From assembly GCA_003233255.1 (NCBI GenBank), contig QILH01000086.1:1-8301 (forward strand): 8,301 nt of DNA. The letters are read 5' to 3'. The notes beneath the pieces are model-generated. The model saw only the letters and a program-made list of their open reading frames with translations. It was not told where the DNA came from and did not search any database. The translations under genes and the position numbers were made by a program. Below, one piece after another: positions 6,495-8,301 of this stretch; the first letter of the stretch is position 1, and each line of letters opens with the position of its first letter. The DNA comes from Gammaproteobacteria bacterium. Its GTDB lineage: Bacteria; Pseudomonadota; Gammaproteobacteria; UBA6429; Thiohalophilaceae.

Positions 6495-6551
6495 ATTTTT
6501 TTTTGTTCCGGGATTCTTTACACTGCGCGAAACAGTAAAGGGAACTTGGTT

Positions 6552-6740
6552 ATGGCATCAATCAAATATGAGGCAATTCGGCTGATCAGTCGGCTGCCGG
6601 ATCAGGTCAGCTGGGATGATATCCTCTATGAATTGTTCGTAAGAAAACAAATTGAGCTAGGCATCACCGCCGCCAATGAAGGCCAGACCGTACCCAATGA
6701 TGAAGTATTAAAATGGCTGCTCGGTAATGTATCAAGTTAA
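6552..6740 (+). CDS. Antitoxin-like small protein, RelB/ParD type
   Basis: This 62-residue acidic protein (MASIKYEAIRLISRLPDQVS, then WDDILYELFVRKQIELGI and a VPNDEVLKWLL end) has the pattern of short antitoxins found before RelE/ParE toxins: an N-terminal helix plus SWDDILYEL, a central ELFVRKQIELGI helix, and a C-terminal DEVLKWL segment that would wrap the toxin. It overlaps the toxin gene by 14 nt, the usual translational coupling. I chose ATG 6552 because AAGGGA (6538-6543) lies 8 nt upstream; TTG 6546 in the same frame is a weaker alternative. Its role would be to neutralise the toxin and repress the operon; I see no recognisable DNA-binding fold. A possible -10 box, TACACT, lies at 6519-6524, but the expected -35 position is only a T-run beside the RAYT repeat. 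Confidence 0.72.
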   Translation: MASIKYEAIRLISRLPDQVSWDDILYELFVRKQIELGITAANEGQTVPNDEVLKWLLGNVSS

Positions 6741-7020
6741 CTGGACAAAGCCGGTTCTGGACACACTGGTATTGTTACACGACCATCGTGTCGAGCATCT
6801 ACCCAAATTAACCCTGGGGTTTTTGAAACAATTGACCGAGGCAACCCGCCCTCTGAATATTACCCCGGAAAGAGGACATCTGGTATTTGAAACCGACTAT
6901 CAGCGCTCCATTCGAGAATTATTATTTAATGATTTTCGAATAATTTACCGCACCCAGACGCACCGAGTCGATACTCTTGCGGTCATACTCTTGCGGTCAT
7001 CTATGTGCGCAAACACCTGA
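6727..7020 (+). CDS. RelE/ParE-family toxin with a frameshifted C-terminus
   Basis: The 97-residue product has the RelE/ParE core: FETDYQRSIRELLFNDFRII at about 57-77 followed by YRTQTHRVDTLAVI, equivalent to the RELxxxDYRIxYR...LAVI motif of these mRNA-interferase or gyrase-targeting toxins. A directly repeated 14-bp unit (6971-6984, 6985-6998) shifts the frame after LAVI, giving LLRSSMCANT and a stop at 7018-7020. Removing one unit restores LAVIYVRKHLIGPG and continues to a stop at 7065-7067, a protein of about 108 residues. YVRKHL-type basic residues at the end of the last strand often contribute to function, so the toxin may be inactive. The ATG at 6727 lies inside the antitoxin gene with no strong ribosome binding site, consistent with coupling. 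Which toxin subtype it is cannot be told. Confidence 0.78.
   Translation: MYQVNWTKPVLDTLVLLHDHRVEHLPKLTLGFLKQLTEATRPLNITPERGHLVFETDYQRSIRELLFNDFRIIYRTQTHRVDTLAVILLRSSMCANT
6971..7000. repeat. 14-bp tandem duplication in the toxin gene
   Basis: ATACTCTTGCGGTC occurs at 6971-6984 and again at 6985-6998, followed by AT, so the identity runs for 16 nt. Fourteen is not a multiple of three, so the duplication changes the reading frame. The exact identity of the copies suggests a recent slippage event. Confidence 0.9.
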
Positions 7021-7075
7021 TTGGGCCTGGTTCGATACGTTCAAAGATAAAACCCGCCCTCTTCTGAATAGCCTG

Positions 7076-7090
7076 AATGGGGTCAGACTC
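7076..7090 (+). repeat. Copy of AATGGGGTCAGACTC after the toxin gene
   Basis: This matches the sequence in the rpsT-envZ hairpin (1559-1573) over 15 nt. Here it continues into TCTGA, so TCAGACTCTGA (7083-7093) is a perfect odd palindrome, followed by GGTATCCCC, which can pair its CCCC with GGGG. It lies 9 nt beyond the ancestral toxin stop (7067) and about 140 nt before the IS4 transposase start. Confidence 0.75.
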
Positions 7091-7230
7091 TGAGGTATCC
7101 CCACAAAAATAACGAAAAAAGGGATCAAAAACAAACACTTAACCCACAATAGCCACTAAAAAAGGAACCTACACGATGTTTTCCGATCAGAGCGAGTGAC
7201 CAAACCAGTTCAAATCAGGAGAATATCATC
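7091..7230. other. Leader region of the IS4-family element
   Basis: A-rich, non-coding sequence between the last GGGGTCAGA copy and the transposase start. The left terminal repeat of the insertion sequence should lie here, but without the right end it cannot be defined. The only coding hint is a seven-codon ORF (7176-7199, MFSDQSE) with AAGGA at 7162-7166, too short to claim. Confidence 0.4.
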
Positions 7231-8301
7231 GTGCAGGTTGACCAAGTGTTACACAAACTTATTATGAACACATGCCCTAATTTACATAAACTCAGACAGA
7301 CTGCCTTAGAGGCAAATGTGTTCGCCGCCCTGTCCGGTCGTCGCCTAACGGTCACGGATTTAGGACGATCCATCCAAAGCGAAACCAGCCATAAACACAA
7401 TATAAAACGAGCCGACCGATTATTATCAAATCTCCACTTACATAATGAACGCATCGACATTTATGGCGCACTGAGTGTGCTCATTGTTGGAGCCAAAACA
7501 CGTCCGATTGTGTTGGTTGACTGGTCGGATATGGATGAATTCAAACAGCATTTTTTATTCCGGAAGAAATTCATACGATTGAAACCAAAGAAAAACCGGC
7601 CACGCATAAACACGTTCTGATTCAGTTACAAAAATTACTGCCTGATGATTGTCGGCCTATTCTGATCACCGATGCGGGGTTTAGAACACCCTGGTTTAAA
7701 CTCGTAGAAGAAATGGGTTGGGATTGGGTGGGTCGTATCCGAAACCGGCATGCTCTTCGCTGGAAACAAGGTGGCCCCTGGTTTGATGCTAAAAAATGCT
7801 ATAAAAAAGCCACAACCAGGCCGACATTACTGGGCGAAGGTGTGTTAACGAAGCGCCATCAACATCCGTGTCAATTTATTATTTACAAACAAAAATCACA
7901 GGGTCGAAAACATAAGAATCGTTTTGGTGAGGTCGCCCAAAATTCACATAGCCGTAAACAGGCTGCGGGGCAAAGTGAGCCGTGGTTGTTGGCCACCTCT
8001 TTGCCGGTCTCGTCGACACTCGCGAAGAAAGCCGTTAGACTTTATCGGACACGAATGCAAATTGAAGAAGGCTTTCGCGATGTAAAAAGTCATCGTTTTG
8101 GTTTGAGTTTGAACTATCACCGCACCGAATCCGTTGAACGATTGCAAATATTATTATTGATAGCAACCCTGGCCCTGATGGTATTGTGGGTGATGGGCAT
8201 GGCGGTGATATTGTTAGAGCAACACTTCCAGTTTCAGGCAAACAGTGTTCGACATAAAAAGGTCTTGTCCTGTATATTTATAGGACGGCAGATGGTTAAC
8301 G
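7231..8301 (+). pseudogene. IS4-family transposase, broken by an internal deletion, 3' end beyond window
   Basis: This DDE transposase lies in two frames. The 5' part starts at GTG 7231 (AGGAG at 7217-7221, 9 nt upstream) and reads to LVDWSDMDEFKQHFLF at about 7560; the original frame then ends at 7620 in unrelated residues. From 7563 the frame one base earlier reads EEIHTIETKEKPATHK, then ITDAGFRTPWFKL, WVGRIRNRH, SQGRKHKNRFG and the IS4 signature YRTRMQIEEGFRDVK, continuing open to 8301. First Asp is at 7519-7521, second Asp at 7671-7673, and the Y(2)R(3)E(6)K motif is exact at codons 8043, 8052, 8064 and 8085. Members of this group as I remember them have about 14 more residues between KQHFLL and the EEIH segment, so some 40 bases seem lost. 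The element is probably immobile unless helped in trans. Terminal repeats could not be recognised; the right end is outside. Confidence 0.88.

Larger units (their letters stand above)
5529..6495 (-). mobile_element. RAYT element: transposase gene bounded by inverted GGGGTCAGAGACGTATT copies
   Basis: The 17-nt sequence GGGGTCAGAGACGTATT occurs at 5532-5548 on the plus strand and at 6478-6494 on the minus strand, with GGGG outermost on both sides, enclosing the tyrosine transposase gene 5605-6318. The layout resembles a REP/RAYT unit more than a classical IS: the left copy lies inside a 65-nt palindrome and I find no target-site duplication. Boundaries are therefore approximate. Whether the whole unit moves or only the repeats are acted on cannot be told from one copy. 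Confidence 0.65.

Noticed and set aside
7176..7199. Seven-codon ORF MFSDQSE with AAGGA upstream, before the IS4 transposase
   Set aside because: Too short to support without comparison; a leader peptide is possible but nothing else points to it.
7215..7460. Minus-strand open frame over the IS4 transposase
   Set aside because: It is a shadow of the plus-strand transposase, whose frame has clear family motifs; the same holds for the minus frames at 7944-8241.
1..8301. CRISPR array, tRNA, rRNA or riboswitch
   Set aside because: I saw no regularly spaced direct repeats, no tRNA-like cloverleaf and no known riboswitch core in any intergenic stretch.

Overview
The window looks like a chromosomal segment of a gammaproteobacterium of moderate to low GC content. 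The OmpR-like and EnvZ-like proteins align closely with the enterobacterial pair; the EnvZ phospho-histidine and N-box residues even fall at the same residue numbers as I recall for E. coli. rpsT diverging from murJ is also a familiar gammaproteobacterial arrangement. The species cannot be told from this sequence.

Layout. (1) 1-1106, minus: 5' part of murJ (lipid II flippase), running off the left edge. (2) 1107-1291: divergent promoter region. (3) 1292-1552, plus: rpsT (ribosomal protein S20) with a TTG start. (4) 1556-1580: hairpin built on a GGGGTCAGA repeat between the convergent rpsT and envZ. (5) 1592-3645, minus: ompR-envZ operon with a 4-nt ATGA overlap. (6) 3646-4175: regulatory region with a tandem OmpR-like operator and a small ORF (47 codons) with a good ribosome binding site, divergent from ompR. 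(7) 4176-5523, plus: a secreted lipoprotein gene ending in a PKD-like domain, split in two by a frameshift near 5024-5045. (8) 5529-6495: a REP-associated tyrosine transposase (RAYT, HUH/Y1) gene enclosed by 17-nt inverted copies of GGGGTCAGAGACGTATT, one of them in a long imperfect palindrome. (9) 6552-7020, plus: a small antitoxin-like gene overlapping a RelE/ParE-type toxin gene whose 3' end is altered by a 14-bp tandem duplication. (10) 7231-8301, plus: an IS4-family transposase broken by an internal deletion with frameshift, running off the right edge.

How it fits together. The left half is stable core genome: cell-wall precursor export, ribosome assembly and an envelope-stress two-component system that probably autoregulates through TGTAAC repeats just upstream of ompR. 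The right half, from about 4.2 kb on, is accessory and decaying: three of its five genes carry a frameshifting lesion. The most distinctive signal is a dispersed repeat with core GGGGTCAGA, present four times in two subtypes (GGGGTCAGAGACGTATT around the RAYT; AATGGGGTCAGACTC after rpsT and after the toxin gene). It links the RAYT gene to hairpins in intergenic spaces, as expected of a REP/RAYT system, and its copies bracket both the RAYT gene and the toxin-antitoxin pair.
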